Origin: Streptomyces sp. OR43
Lineage (GTDB): Bacteria; Actinomycetota; Actinomycetes; Streptomycetales; Streptomycetaceae
Direction of reading: 5' to 3'
Assembly (NCBI RefSeq): GCF_008042275.1
Contig: NZ_RDBK01000043.1
Span: 910,719-942,950 of the forward strand
Length of the DNA stretch: 32,232 nucleotides
The notes beneath the pieces were generated by a model that searched no databases, had not been told where the DNA came from, and saw nothing but the letters and a program-made list of their open reading frames with translations. The position numbers and the translations under genes are program-made. Below, piece after piece: positions 1 to 8,904 of the stretch (its first letter is position 1; every line of letters begins with the position of its first letter).

Positions 1-21
1 GGCTCCTTGAGGGCTCGGGGT

Positions 22-49
22 GGTCCGGCCGGGGGCGGGGCCCCGGACC
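22..49 (-). terminator. possible terminator after galK
   Basis: A GC-rich dyad (GGTCCGG at 22-28, CCGGACC at 43-49) lies just beyond the galK stop codon. The arms are only 7 bp and the loop is C/G-rich, so this is a weak call based on position and symmetry. Confidence 0.35.
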
Positions 50-61
50 GGACCGGCGGGG

Positions 62-1228
62 TCAGACGAGCCGGCGGGCTCCCGCGGACGGCACCGCGGG
101 GAACACGCCCGGGGCCGCGTACCCGGCCGCGGCGAACGCCTCCTGCACGGACTTGGTGACGGTGTCCTCCTGCGACTCCTCGACGAGCACGATCGCCGAG
201 CCGCCGAATCCGCCGCCCGTCATCCGCGCACCGAGCGCCCCGGCCGCGTTCGCCGTCTCGACGACCAGGTCCAACTCCACGCAGGAGACCCGGAGATCGT
301 CGCGGAGCGAGACATGCCCGGCCGTGAGGACCGGACCCGCCGCGCGTACCTCGCCGGAGTCGAGCAGCGCGATGACCTGCTCGACGCGCTGGTTGTCGCC
401 GACCACATGGCGTACGTAGCGCACGACGGACTCGTCGGCGCCGGACGCGGCCAGCGTGTCGAGCGCGGCGCCCAGCTCCGCGTACGGGAGTTCGCGCAGG
501 GTGCGGATGCCGAGCAGCCGGGCGCCCTCCTCGCAGCCGGCCCGCCGCTCCGCGTAGGCGCCGTCGCCCAGCGCGTGCTTGACGCGGGTGTCGACGACCA
601 GCAGCCGCAGGCCCTGGGCGGCCAGGTCGAAGGGGACCTGGCGCTGGGTGAGGTCGCGGGTGTCCAGGTGCAGGGCGTGGCCCTCGGTGCAGCAGGCCGA
701 CGCCATCTGGTCCATGACACCGCAGGGCACGCCGACGAACGCGTTCTCGGCGCGCTGGGCGAGGACCGCGAGCTCGGCGGCCGTGAGGCCGAGCCCGAAG
801 AGGTCGTTCAGGGCCAGCCCGGTCACCACTTCGAGGGCGGCGGACGAGGAGAGCCCGGCGCCGGTGGGAACGGTGGAGGACAGCTGGATGTCGGCACCGG
901 TGACCGCGTGACCGGCCTCGCGCAGCGCCCAGACGACGCCGGCCGGGTAGGCGGCCCAGCCGTGGCCGGAGTGCGGGGCCAGCTCGTCGACGCGGAGCTG
1001 GACGACGCCGCCCGGCACATCGGTGGAGTGCAGCCGCAGCTCGCCGTCGGTGCGGCGGGCGACGGCGGCCCGTGCGGTGTGCGGCAGCGCGAGCGGCATC
1101 ACGAAGCCGTCGTTGAAGTCGGTGTACTCGCCGATCAGGTTGACCCGGCCGGGGGCGGCCCAGACTCCCTCGGGCTCGGTCCCGTAGAGCTCGGTGAACG
1201 AGGCGGTCAGCTCAGCGTGGTCGGTCAT
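62..1228 (-). CDS. galK: galactokinase GalK
   Basis: This cytoplasmic GHMP kinase phosphorylates alpha-D-galactose with ATP to galactose-1-phosphate, the first step of the Leloir pathway. The 388-residue protein has the usual length. The galactokinase signature [13 protein letters not shown] is at about residues 27-39, with Tyr where most family members have His. The ATP-binding loop [12 protein letters not shown] and the C-terminal GHMP motif [11 protein letters not shown] are also present. Its ATG overlaps the galE stop codon (ATGA), so translation is probably coupled. It is the last gene of the galT-galE-galK operon. The assignment is secure from motifs and operon partners. Confidence 0.97.
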   Translation of the reverse strand: MTDHAELTASFTELYGTEPEGVWAAPGRVNLIGEYTDFNDGFVMPLALPHTARAAVARRTDGELRLHSTDVPGGVVQLRVDELAPHSGHGWAAYPAGVVWALREAGHAVTGADIQLSSTVPTGAGLSSSAALEVVTGLALNDLFGLGLTAAELAVLAQRAENAFVGVPCGVMDQMASACCTEGHALHLDTRDLTQRQVPFDLAAQGLRLLVVDTRVKHALGDGAYAERRAGCEEGARLLGIRTLRELPYAELGAALDTLAASGADESVVRYVRHVVGDNQRVEQVIALLDSGEVRAAGPVLTAGHVSLRDDLRVSCVELDLVVETANAAGALGARMTGGGFGGSAIVLVEESQEDTVTKSVQEAFAAAGYAAPGVFPAVPSAGARRLV

Positions 1229-2205
1229 GGTGCGGTGGGCTCCTCTCGGCGGGCGAACGTCCAGGCGTCGGAGACGATTCCGGCCAGGTCGGCGCGGGAC
1301 GGCTGCCAGCCGAGGCGCTCCCTGGCGGTGGCGGCGGAGGCGACGAGCACGGCCGGGTCGCCGCCGCGGCGCGGGGCCGCGGTCTCGGGGACCGGGTGGC
1401 CGGTGACCTGGCGGACCGTCTCGATGACCTCGCGGACCGAGAAGCCGTTGCCGTTGCCGAGGTTGCAGATCAGGTGCTCGCCCGTGGTGGCGGCGTCCAG
1501 GGCCAGCAGATGGGCCTCGGCGAGGTCGGCGACGTGGATGTAGTCGCGGACGCAGGTGCCGTCGGGGGTCGGGTAGTCGTCGCCGTAGACGGAGATCGAC
1601 GCGCGCTGCCCGAGCGCGACCTGGAGGACCAGCGGGATCAGGTGGGACTCGGGGCTGTGCCGCTCGCCGCAGTCGCCGTACGCCCCCGCCACGTTGAAGT
1701 AGCGCAGCGAGACGGCGGCCAGGCCGTGGGCGGCCGCCTCACCGGTGATCATGTGGTCGACGGCGAGCTTGGTCGCGCCGTACGGGCTGGTCGGGGCGGT
1801 GGGGTCGGCCTCGGTGATGGGGCTGGAGACCGGTTCGCCGTAGGTGGCGGCGGTGGAGGAGAAGACCAGGGTGCGCACCCCGGCGTCGCGCATCGCGGCG
1901 AGCAGGGCGGTGGAGCCGCCGACGTTGTTGACCCAGTACTTCTCCGGGTCGGATACGGACTCGCCGACCTGGGAGTACGCGGCGAAGTGCAGCACCCCGT
2001 CATAGGAGGAGTCCAGCCACTTGGCGGCGTCCTGGATGCGGCCCTCGATGAACTCGGCGCCGGCCGGGACGCCCTCGCGGAAACCGGTGGAGAGGTCGTC
2101 GAGGACGGTGACGGTGTGCCCGGCCTCCAGCAGGTGCTGGGCGACCACACTGCCCACGTATCCCGCACCGCCGGTCACCAGGTACTTCTTCGGGGACTTG
2201 CTCAC
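1225..2205 (-). CDS. galE: UDP-glucose 4-epimerase GalE
   Basis: This NAD-dependent short-chain dehydrogenase-type epimerase interconverts UDP-galactose and UDP-glucose. The Rossmann motif TGGAGYVGS is at residues 11-19, and the catalytic Tyr and Lys are in SPYGATK (Y142, K146), preceded by the Ser of SSTAATYG. I place the start at the GTG at 2205, giving 326 residues, because it starts right at the nucleotide-binding fold and overlaps the galT stop codon by 4 bp (GTGA). The reading frame stays open further upstream but only across galT in another frame. It is the middle gene of galT-galE-galK. Confidence 0.96.
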   Translation of the reverse strand: MSKSPKKYLVTGGAGYVGSVVAQHLLEAGHTVTVLDDLSTGFREGVPAGAEFIEGRIQDAAKWLDSSYDGVLHFAAYSQVGESVSDPEKYWVNNVGGSTALLAAMRDAGVRTLVFSSTAATYGEPVSSPITEADPTAPTSPYGATKLAVDHMITGEAAAHGLAAVSLRYFNVAGAYGDCGERHSPESHLIPLVLQVALGQRASISVYGDDYPTPDGTCVRDYIHVADLAEAHLLALDAATTGEHLICNLGNGNGFSVREVIETVRQVTGHPVPETAAPRRGGDPAVLVASAATARERLGWQPSRADLAGIVSDAWTFARREEPTAP

Positions 2206-3245
2206 TCGCTCGCTACCTCTCGCAGTCGCTGGGCCGCGGTCTCCGGCGGCACGTCGTTGATGAACACGCTCATGCCGGATTCGGAACCCGCGAGGAACTT
2301 CAGCTTGCCGGAGGTACGTCGGATGGTGAAAAGCTCCAGATGGAGCGCGAAGTCCTCCCGCCCCTCGACTCCGAACGGTGCCTGGTGCCAGGCGGAGATG
2401 TACGGGGTCGGCGGCTCGCCGGGGCCGAAGATCCGGTCGAATCGCCTCAAGAGTTCCAGATAGACCTGTGGGAACTCCGTGCGGGCCGCCTCGTCGAGCT
2501 GCCGCAGGTCGGCGACGCGGTGGCGGGGGTACAGATGGACCTCGTACGGCCAGTGCGCGGCGTACGGCACGAAGGCCACCCAGTGCTCGCCGGCCAGCAC
2601 GATCCGCGAGCCGTCGGCCTCCTCGCGGGCGACGAGGTCGTCGAAGAGGTTGCCGCCGGTCTCCGCGCGGTGGGCCGCCGCGGAGCGGAGCATCAGCTCG
2701 GTGCGCGGGGTGACGAAGGGGTAGCCGTAGATCTGGCCGTGCGGGTGGCCGAGCGTGACGCCGATCTCGGCGCCCCGGTTCTCGAAGCAGAAGACCTGCG
2801 CGACCTGGGGAAGCTCGGCGAGCTCGGCGGTGCGGTCGGTCCACGCCTCCAGGACGAGTCCGGCCTGCTCCTCGGTGAGGTCGGCGAAGGAGGCGTCGTG
2901 GTCCGAGGTGAAGCAGACGACCTCGCAGCGGCCGGAGTCACCGGCGAGCGAGGGAAAGCGGTTCTCGAAGACGGCCACGTCGTAGTCCGGCTCCGGGATC
3001 TCGCTCTGCCGTCCCTCCTGCGAGGGACAGAGCGGGCACTCGTCGGCCGGGGGGTGGTAGATGCGGCCCTGGCGGTGCGAGGCGATGGCGACGCTGTCGC
3101 CGAGGAGCGGGTCGCGGCGGACCTCGGAGGAGGTCGAGACGGGATCCAGCGGGCGCCGGTCGACCGCGTCGCGCACGACGTCGTCACGACTGTCGTAGTA
3201 GATCAGCTCCCGGCCGTCGGCGAGCGTCGTAACCGTCTTCTTCAC
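2202..3245 (-). CDS. galT: galactose-1-phosphate uridylyltransferase GalT
   Basis: GalT transfers UMP from UDP-glucose to galactose-1-phosphate through a uridylylated histidine. The catalytic HPH triad is at residues 167-169 ([12 protein letters not shown]), and a CPLC pair at residues 70-73 fits the family's zinc site. The GTG at 3245 is preferred over a longer frame opening at 3302 because a strong GGGAGGAG ribosome-binding site lies directly upstream, and the extra residues would run into the promoter region. The product is 347 residues, normal for the family. It is the first gene of the gal operon and divergent from the symporter gene. Confidence 0.95.
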   Translation of the reverse strand: MKKTVTTLADGRELIYYDSRDDVVRDAVDRRPLDPVSTSSEVRRDPLLGDSVAIASHRQGRIYHPPADECPLCPSQEGRQSEIPEPDYDVAVFENRFPSLAGDSGRCEVVCFTSDHDASFADLTEEQAGLVLEAWTDRTAELAELPQVAQVFCFENRGAEIGVTLGHPHGQIYGYPFVTPRTELMLRSAAAHRAETGGNLFDDLVAREEADGSRIVLAGEHWVAFVPYAAHWPYEVHLYPRHRVADLRQLDEAARTEFPQVYLELLRRFDRIFGPGEPPTPYISAWHQAPFGVEGREDFALHLELFTIRRTSGKLKFLAGSESGMSVFINDVPPETAAQRLREVASE

Positions 3246-3260
3246 CAGACTCCTCCCAAA

Positions 3261-3302
3261 CAGAACCGAACACAATGAACCACAAATCAACAGGCTCGTC
3301 AA
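3261..3302 (-). promoter_or_regulatory. putative gal operon promoter and operator
   Basis: On the minus strand a TTGACG -35-like hexamer lies at 3302-3297, with a weak -10 candidate 18 nt downstream. Next comes the box GTGTTCGGTTCTG (plus positions 3261-3273), which resembles half of the dyad at 3407-3425. The region is visibly more AT-rich than its surroundings. The promoter call is inference from spacing; the box similarity is seen directly. Confidence 0.4.
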
Positions 3303-3406
3303 TGATCCGGCATCCGCGACATGACGGGGATCTCCTGGGCTGCGCGAGGGTTGGGACCGGCTTTTTCGGCAATACGATCACAATCCAACAAAGAACCTCA
3401 TCGGAA

Positions 3407-3425
3407 GTGTTCAGTTTCTGAACAC
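3407..3425. promoter_or_regulatory. perfect dyad, candidate operator of the gal/symporter control region
   Basis: GTGTTCAG-TTT-CTGAACAC is a perfect 8-bp inverted repeat with a 3-bp spacer. It overlaps the -35/spacer zone of a possible rightward promoter with -10 TAGTTT at 3433-3438. A related half (GGTTCAGTTCG) follows at 3445-3455, and another related box lies in front of galT. This arrangement fits a galactose-responsive repressor acting on both divergent units. No regulator gene is adjacent. Confidence 0.55.
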
Positions 3426-3478
3426 AAGAGCGTAGTTTCCTTCGGGTTCAGTTCGCGCAACGAAGCGAGTACCCCCAC

Positions 3479-5149
3479 ATGCAATATCTGGCTGCAGGGC
3501 TCCGGCTCCCCACGAACGGGCTCGACTACACGATCCTGGCGATCTACTTCGTCGTCGTTCTCGGCATCGGCTTCGCCGCTCGGTCGAGCGTGAAGACGAG
3601 CCTCGACTTCTTCCTGTCCGGACGGTCACTGCCCGCATGGGTGACCGGTCTGGCCTTCGTCGCGGCGAATCTCGGCGCCACGGAGATCCTCGGCATGGCG
3701 GCGACCGGCGCGCAGTACGGCGTCGCGGTCGTCCACTGGTACTGGATCGGCGCCATCCCGGCCATGGTCTTCCTGGGCCTCGTGATGATGCCCTTCTACT
3801 ACCGGTCGAAGGTCCGCTCCGTACCGGAGTTCCTCCTCCAGCGCTTCGACAAGTCGGCTCACCTGCTGAGCTCCATACTCTTCGCCTTCTCGGCGGTCCT
3901 GATCGCGGGCGTGAACCTGTACGCCCTGTCGATCGTCGTCGAGGCGCTCCTGGGCTGGCCGCAGTGGGTCGCCATCGTGGTCGCGGGCCTCTTCGTCCTG
4001 ATCTACATCACCATCGGCGGGCTCTCCTCCGCGATCTACAACGAGGTGCTGCAGTTCTTCGTCATCCTCGCCGCACTGATCCCGCTGACCGTGCTGGGCC
4101 TCAAGCGCGTCGGCGGCTGGGACGGGCTGAGCGACTCGCTGGAGTCGAGTCACGGCGCGAACTTCATGACGGCCTGGGGCGGCACCGGCATCGGTGACGC
4201 CAACCCCCTCGGCGCCAACTGGCTGACGATCATCCTCGGCCTGGGCTTCGTGCTCTCGTTCGGCTACTGGACGACCAACTTCGCCGAGGTGCAGCGCGCC
4301 CTGTCCGCGAAGAACCTCTCGGCCGCCCAGCGCACCCCGCTGATCGCCGCGTTCCCGAAGATGTTCATCGTCTTCCTCGTGATGATCCCCGGCCTGGTCG
4401 CCGCCGTGGTCGTGCCCAACATCGGCGCCGCCGGCTCGGACACCACCTACAACGACGCCATCCCGCTGCTGATGCAGGAACTGCTGCCCAACGGTGTGCT
4501 CGGCATCGCGGTGACCGGTCTGCTGGCCGCGTTCATGGCCGGCATGGCCGCCAACGTCTCCTCGTTCAACACCGTGTTCACCACGGACATCTGGGCGCGA
4601 TACGTGAAGAAGGACCAGTCGGACGCGTACTACCTGGGCTTCGGCCGCAAGATCACGGTGCTCGGGGTGCTGGCCTCCATCGGCACGGCGTTCATCGCCT
4701 CCAGCTTCTCCAACATCATGAGCTACCTCCAGACGCTGTTCTCCTTCTTCAACGTCCCGCTCTTCGTCGTCTTCATCATCGGCATGTTCTGGAAGCGCGC
4801 CTCGATGAAGTCGGGTGTCTGGGGCCTGCTGGCGGGCACCACGGCCGCGATGGTCAACTACTTCGTGATCTACAAGCAGGGTGTCATCGACATCCCGAGC
4901 GACCAGGGCGCCAACTTCGTCTCCGCGATCGTCGGTTTCGTCGCCGGCGCGGTCGTCATGGTCGTCGTCACGCTGTTCACGGCTCCCAAGCCCGAGGCCG
5001 AACTGGCGGGTCTGGTCTACGGAACCGAGTCCCCGGACGCCGACGAGCTGCCCGCGGAGGGCGACGACGCCTGGTACCGCAGGCCCGCACTGCTGGGCTG
5101 GAGCGCGATCGTGCTCGCCGCCCTGTGCTACGTCCCCTACTCGTTCTGA
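3479..5149 (+). CDS. sodium/sugar symporter of the SSS (SGLT) family, probably for galactose
   Basis: This 556-residue integral membrane protein has about 13-14 hydrophobic helices, typical of solute:sodium symporters. The early helix-break motif GGLSSAIYNEVLQF and the segment SSFNTVFTTDIW (around residues 357-368) match the SGLT-like branch of the family. The ATG at 3479 starts directly before the first helix; the ribosome-binding site is weak (GAAGCGAG). The gene is divergent from galT with a shared, dyad-rich control region, so uptake of galactose is the natural inference. The substrate is not proved by sequence, and glucose or another hexose is possible. Confidence 0.9.
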   Translation: MQYLAAGLRLPTNGLDYTILAIYFVVVLGIGFAARSSVKTSLDFFLSGRSLPAWVTGLAFVAANLGATEILGMAATGAQYGVAVVHWYWIGAIPAMVFLGLVMMPFYYRSKVRSVPEFLLQRFDKSAHLLSSILFAFSAVLIAGVNLYALSIVVEALLGWPQWVAIVVAGLFVLIYITIGGLSSAIYNEVLQFFVILAALIPLTVLGLKRVGGWDGLSDSLESSHGANFMTAWGGTGIGDANPLGANWLTIILGLGFVLSFGYWTTNFAEVQRALSAKNLSAAQRTPLIAAFPKMFIVFLVMIPGLVAAVVVPNIGAAGSDTTYNDAIPLLMQELLPNGVLGIAVTGLLAAFMAGMAANVSSFNTVFTTDIWARYVKKDQSDAYYLGFGRKITVLGVLASIGTAFIASSFSNIMSYLQTLFSFFNVPLFVVFIIGMFWKRASMKSGVWGLLAGTTAAMVNYFVIYKQGVIDIPSDQGANFVSAIVGFVAGAVVMVVVTLFTAPKPEAELAGLVYGTESPDADELPAEGDDAWYRRPALLGWSAIVLAALCYVPYSF

Positions 5150-5164
5150 TCGGAGTCACCCACC

Positions 5165-5461
5165 ATGTCCGACCTGCACAAGGAAGTCTCCGATCTGGAG
5201 AAGAAGTCCGCCACGGCGGCCCGGCTGTTCGACATCCGGACGATCATCGGCGGTCTCTTCGTGGTCTACGGAGTCATCGTCACCATCGCCGGGATCAGCC
5301 CGTCCGACGCGGACCTGAAGAAGGCCGAGGGCGTCCACATCAACCTGTGGACCGGTCTCGCCATGCTGGCCCTGGGGCTGTTCTTCCTGGGCTGGATGAA
5401 GCTGCGCCCGGTCCAGCCGCCGGCCGCCGCGCCGGACACCACGGACGCGCCGGCCGACTGA
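5165..5461 (+). CDS. small two-helix membrane protein downstream of the symporter
   Basis: This 98-residue protein has an acidic/basic cytoplasmic-looking N-terminus, two predicted membrane helices (about residues 26-44 and 61-78) and a Pro/Ala/Asp-rich tail. It starts 15 bp after the symporter stop with a GGAG ribosome-binding site, so it is very likely co-transcribed. I do not recognise a named family. Its size and position suggest an accessory or stabilising subunit of the symporter, which is inference only. Confidence 0.8.
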   Translation: MSDLHKEVSDLEKKSATAARLFDIRTIIGGLFVVYGVIVTIAGISPSDADLKKAEGVHINLWTGLAMLALGLFFLGWMKLRPVQPPAAAPDTTDAPAD

Positions 5462-5475
5462 GGCACCCTCACCAC

Positions 5476-5521
5476 CCGCAGGGGCCGGACACCGTCAGCC
5501 GACGGTGTCCGGCCCCTGCGG
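5476..5521. terminator. strong bidirectional terminator hairpin
   Basis: Perfect 21-bp arms (5476-5496 and 5501-5521) flank a 4-nt loop AGCC. The hairpin sits between the convergent ends of the small membrane protein gene and the LuxR-type regulator gene. The right arm and the tip lie inside the last codons of the regulator. Confidence 0.85.
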
Positions 5522-6190
5522 CGTCTCCAGCACCGCCCGGTCCAGCAGTCCGGTACGGGCGGCGAGCGCCGCCGCCTCCAGCCGGGAGCCGACGCCCAGT
5601 TTCATCAGCACGCGCTGCACATGGGTACGGGCCGTGCTGGGCGCGATCCGCATGCCGGCCGCGATCAGCCGGGTGTCCTCGCCCTCGGCGACCCGGACCA
5701 GGACCTCGACCTCGCGCGGGGTGAGCATCTGGAGCAGCCGCCGGCCCTCGTCGTCCGGCTGCGCCGCCGGGTTGAGCAGCTCGGCGAAGGCGCCCTGGAG
5801 CAGTTGCGGAGCGATGGCCGCCTCGCCGGCGCGCACCTTGGCCATCGCCCGCTCGACGCCTTCGATGCGTTCGTCGTGCCGGACGTACCCCGCGGCACCG
5901 GCCGCGAAGGCCGCCGCGATGCCGCGCGGACTGGGCACCGGACCGAGGACCACCACGGCGGTCTGCGGGCGCTCGCGCCTGATCCTGACGACCGGGTCGA
6001 AGGTGCCCGGCTCGGCGGGTGCCGCCGTACCGAACAGACAGATCTCCGGAGCCCTGCTGACGACCAGGTCCGCCGCCCCGGAGGTGGGCGCGGCGGCGGC
6101 GAGCACGCGGTGCCCGCGCAGTTTCAGAGCCGAGGCGAGCGCCTCGGCGAGCAGTCGGTGGTCGTCGATCACCATGAGCCGCACACCCAT
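5495..6190 (-). CDS. LuxR/NarL-type regulator with a degenerate receiver domain
   Basis: The 231-residue protein has an N-terminal receiver-like fold (residues 1-120) and a C-terminal LuxR-type helix-turn-helix (about 156-214, starting LTPREVEVL). The acidic pair D9-D10 is kept, but the phospho-acceptor Asp is missing: the segment reads PEICLFGTA around residues 48-56. The conserved Thr/Ser is Gly83, and the Lys of the usual GYxxKD motif is His105. It therefore probably works without phosphorylation. No kinase gene is adjacent. The ATG has a GGGGGAG ribosome-binding site 6-8 nt upstream. It is divergent from a small secreted protein gene, a possible target. Confidence 0.88.
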   Translation of the reverse strand: MGVRLMVIDDHRLLAEALASALKLRGHRVLAAAAPTSGAADLVVSRAPEICLFGTAAPAEPGTFDPVVRIRRERPQTAVVVLGPVPSPRGIAAAFAAGAAGYVRHDERIEGVERAMAKVRAGEAAIAPQLLQGAFAELLNPAAQPDDEGRRLLQMLTPREVEVLVRVAEGEDTRLIAAGMRIAPSTARTHVQRVLMKLGVGSRLEAAALAARTGLLDRAVLETPQGPDTVG

Positions 6191-6402
6191 CAGGCACTCC
6201 CCCCTCGCACCGGCAGGCCCCCCAGGCCCCCTACAGACCCGGCAAGTTACACGCTTGTTCGAGGCGGCGGGCGCATTGGCGGACAGAAGGATCGAGATAG
6301 CCGACTTCGGGTGCTTTGAGAGCGAGTTGATGACCCATCATGGCCGAATACTGACTGTTGTAATCTGCATGCTCACCTATCCGGATCACCTTTGGGGGAA
6401 TC
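6191..6402. promoter_or_regulatory. divergent intergenic region between regulator and secreted protein
   Basis: This 212-bp spacer must hold the promoters of both divergent genes. It is more AT-rich in its right half. I see no convincing -35/-10 pair or long dyad that I would assign with confidence. Confidence 0.4.
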
Positions 6403-6849
6403 TTGCGTCTCAAGAAGACTCTGCTCGTCTCGGCGGCAACTTGCGCGGTGCTGGCCGGGCCCGCGTTCACCGGGACGGCCGCCGCCGCCTCCAACGTCAC
6501 CACCGAGGACGTCTCCACGACGTGGGGGTACGCCGAGGTGAAGGCGGCCTGGCGACTGAACCCGTACAGGCTCGACCCGCTCTACCTGTACGTGAAGGAC
6601 AAGGACGCGGACGGTCACTCGGTGGGCGTGCGTCTGATCACCACCGGCGACGCCGGCACCCACTACTTCCCGATCCACCGGGTCTCCACCGGCGCCGGCA
6701 CCGCGTGGGGCGCGACCAGCTACGCCAACCCCGGTGGCTGGATCAGCACCGCACGGATCGAGCTGTGCCACATGGAGGGCAGCACGATCCTGAAGTGCGT
6801 CTCGTCCGGCATCATGTACCCGGCGTTCGACGACAGCACAAACTCCTGA
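6403..6849 (+). CDS. small secreted protein of unknown function
   Basis: The 148-residue product opens with a classic Sec signal peptide (MRLKK, a hydrophobic core, then Ala-rich cleavage site around residue 29). The mature part is about 120 residues, with two cysteines spaced as CHMEGSTILKC near the C-terminus that could form a disulfide. The TTG at 6403 is chosen because it begins exactly at a good signal peptide and follows GGGGGAA, though the spacing is short. I do not recognise a family. It is divergent from the regulator at 5495-6190. Confidence 0.75.
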   Translation: MRLKKTLLVSAATCAVLAGPAFTGTAAAASNVTTEDVSTTWGYAEVKAAWRLNPYRLDPLYLYVKDKDADGHSVGVRLITTGDAGTHYFPIHRVSTGAGTAWGATSYANPGGWISTARIELCHMEGSTILKCVSSGIMYPAFDDSTNS

Positions 6850-6873
6850 CCCGTTGCGGGCGGGACGGGACAT

Positions 6874-6913
6874 GCGTGAGGGGGTGGAGCCGGCCGGCTC
6901 CACCCCCTCACGC
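6874..6913. terminator. 40-bp perfect palindrome, bidirectional terminator
   Basis: A perfect 20-bp-arm palindrome (GCGTGAGGGGGTGGAGCCGG and its complement) lies between the convergent stops of the secreted protein gene (6849) and the first propeller gene (6925). Confidence 0.85.
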
Positions 6914-6924
6914 TTCTCCAGCGG

Positions 6925-8792
6925 TCAGTTCGTGCTGAACGAGACGACGAGGTACTCCTTGTCGTTCAGCGAACTCTCCCGCGGCTTGCTGACCATCGTC
7001 TCCGAGATGAACAGCTTGCCGCCGCCGTAGACGTACTCGGCGTAGTCCGGGGAGAAGCTGGTCTCCGCGTCCCGGACGGACTCGTCGCCCGGGTTGTCCA
7101 TCAGCGCGGTCTGCTTGAAGGTCGCGCCGTCGATGGAGACGATCTGGCCGCCCTTGTCGTAGGGGGGCTCCTTGTACGCGATGAGGTTGCCGCCGTCCAT
7201 GCGGACCGGGAACATCGAGTAACGGTCGCCCGCGTCGGCCCGGTCGCTGGTCGGCTTGCCGGTCGTCAGGTCGAACGACACGATCTCGTTGGTGTTGCCG
7301 TACTCCCCCGTGCCCTCGTGCTCCTCAGTGGGCACGTAGACGCGGTTGTTGCCGACGGCGAGGTGCTGGCAGCTCTCGACCTTCGTGGCGCGGCAGCTCG
7401 CCGCGTACTTCTCGCCGTCCGCCGCGATCCTGGTGATCAGCTTGCCGCTGGCCGCGTCGATCGAGAAGAAGTCCGAGATGCCGCTGCCGTCACCCGCGGT
7501 GTCGCCGACGTCGGCGGCGACGACCAGGGGCTTGGTGGAGACGATGCTCGCGTAGTCGACGCCGGGCGGCATCTTGTACGAGGAGAGCGGGGCGCCGGAC
7601 GTCGGGTTCAGGGCCTGGATGATGAGCTGCGGGTCGTCGTACGTCCCGCACTTGCGGACCACGGCGAGGGCCTCGCCGCCGCCGTACCCCTTGTCGTAGC
7701 AGCCGTCGGTGCTGACCTTCGGCTTCCAGCGCTCGGCGCCGGTGTTCAGGTCGAAGGCCGCGCCGCCCTCGGTGCCGCCGGCGGCGATCGTGCTGCCGCT
7801 GAGCGTGACCTCGTCGAAACGGACCGGGCGGTCACCGCCGGTGGAGGCGGTGATCGACTTGTTCCACATGAGCTTGCCGGTGTTCAGGTCGAGCGCACCG
7901 ATCTGGTTGCAGCTCGGGTACTTGTTGGCCGTGGTCCGCTTGCCCTCCTCGAAGGCGACGGCCGTCTTGAAGTCCTTGCTCATGTGCCGGGAGGCCGCGC
8001 AGACCTGGCCGGCGAGCGGGATCGACCAGAGCTTGGTGCCCTTGGCCGGGTCGTAGGCGACGATCTCGTTGACGCCCGTCTTCACATACGCCTTGTCGGT
8101 CAGCCAGGAGCCGGCGACCGTGGTGACCTCGGTGACCTTGGGCTGCGGGAGCTGGAAGCCGACGTGCGCCTTGATGTCGGCCGGGGCCTTCTCCTTGCCG
8201 CCGCCACCGAGGCCGCTGCCCGAACCGCCCTTGTTCTCACCGGTGGTGCCGGCGGAGCTGACCGCCTCGTCCTTCTTCTTGTCGTCGTCGCCGCCACTGG
8301 AAGCGAACCAGACACCGGCGCCGATGATCAACGCCACGGCGACCGCCGCGGCGACGATGATCTGGGCCTGCGTGGAGAACTTCTTCGGCCCGTTGCCGCC
8401 GGGCTGGTACGGCTGCTGCATCGGGGCGGTCGGGTAGCCGTAGCCCTGCTGCGGAGCCTGGCCGGGCGGGAATCCGTATCCCTGCTGCGGCTGGCCCTGC
8501 GGAGGCGTGCCGTACCCCTGCTGCTGCGGCTGGCCCTGCGGAGGCGACTGCGGGAATCCGTAGCCGGGCTGCGGCGGCTGGCCCTGCGGGTAGCCGTAGC
8601 CGGTTCCGGCCCACCGACCGACTCCCCTTCTCCAGAGGTACGCAACGCCATGACGCAGCCGCCCCAGCCGCCGCCCAACGACCCGCCCCAGGGCGGTTTC
8701 GGCGCGCCGAAACCACCGGGCGGCGGGTCCTGGGGCGCGCCGAAACCGCCCTGGGGCGGGTCGTTGGGCGGCGGCTGGGGCGGCTGCGTCAT
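6925..8792 (-). pseudogene. PQQ-like beta-propeller membrane protein, reading frame broken by an inverted repeat
   Basis: The body (6925 to about 8598) encodes a Gly-Tyr/Pro/Gln-rich N-terminal stretch, one membrane helix (around 8370-8296) followed by Gly/Asp/Lys linker, and a PQQ-like repeat propeller (DLNTGKLMW, DLNTGAERW and similar blades) ending in VSFSTN. The natural start is the ATG at 8792 (MTQPPQPPPNDPPQGGFGAP), matching the start of the two paralogues downstream. That start and the body are in different frames because a 109-bp inverted copy of the gene's own 5' end lies between them (8600-8708). As written, translation from 8792 leaves the propeller frame; an internal ATG at 8421 would give 498 residues. 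It is either a real mutation or an assembly fold-back. Confidence 0.8.
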
Positions 8793-8842
8793 GGCGTTGC
8801 GTACCTCTGGAGAAGGGGAGTCGGTCGGTGGGCCGGAACCGG
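8600..8842. repeat. perfect 109-bp inverted repeat with 25-nt spacer
   Basis: Arms 8600-8708 and 8734-8842 are exact reverse complements over all 109 positions; the spacer is 8709-8733. The right arm contains the 5' leader and first 20 or so codons of the propeller gene; the left arm is the inverted copy, so an ATG in the same context occurs at 8650 on the plus strand. The inner ends fall on the 8-bp palindrome GGCGCGCC and the outer ends share CCGG with the flank. Confidence 0.97.
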
Positions 8843-8874
8843 TCGCGGACGGGTCTGCCGCCGCCCGCGACCGG
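8839..8874 (-). terminator. possible terminator after second propeller gene
   Basis: CCGGTCGCGG (8839-8848) and CCGCGACCGG (8865-8874) form a 10-bp stem with a 16-nt loop downstream of the stop at 8905. It slightly overlaps the outer end of the inverted repeat. Confidence 0.45.
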
Positions 8875-8904
8875 TGGTGTTCCTGCGGGTGCCGTGGGGA
8901 GCTG

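Noticed and set aside
1225..2844. Longer galE frame opening inside galT
   Set aside because: The extra N-terminus is galT out of frame; the GTG at 2205 begins at the Rossmann fold.
8650..8900. A divergent plus-strand gene starting at the ATG at 8650
   Set aside because: This ATG is the inverted copy of the minus-strand start; the frame soon reads antisense sequence without any motif.
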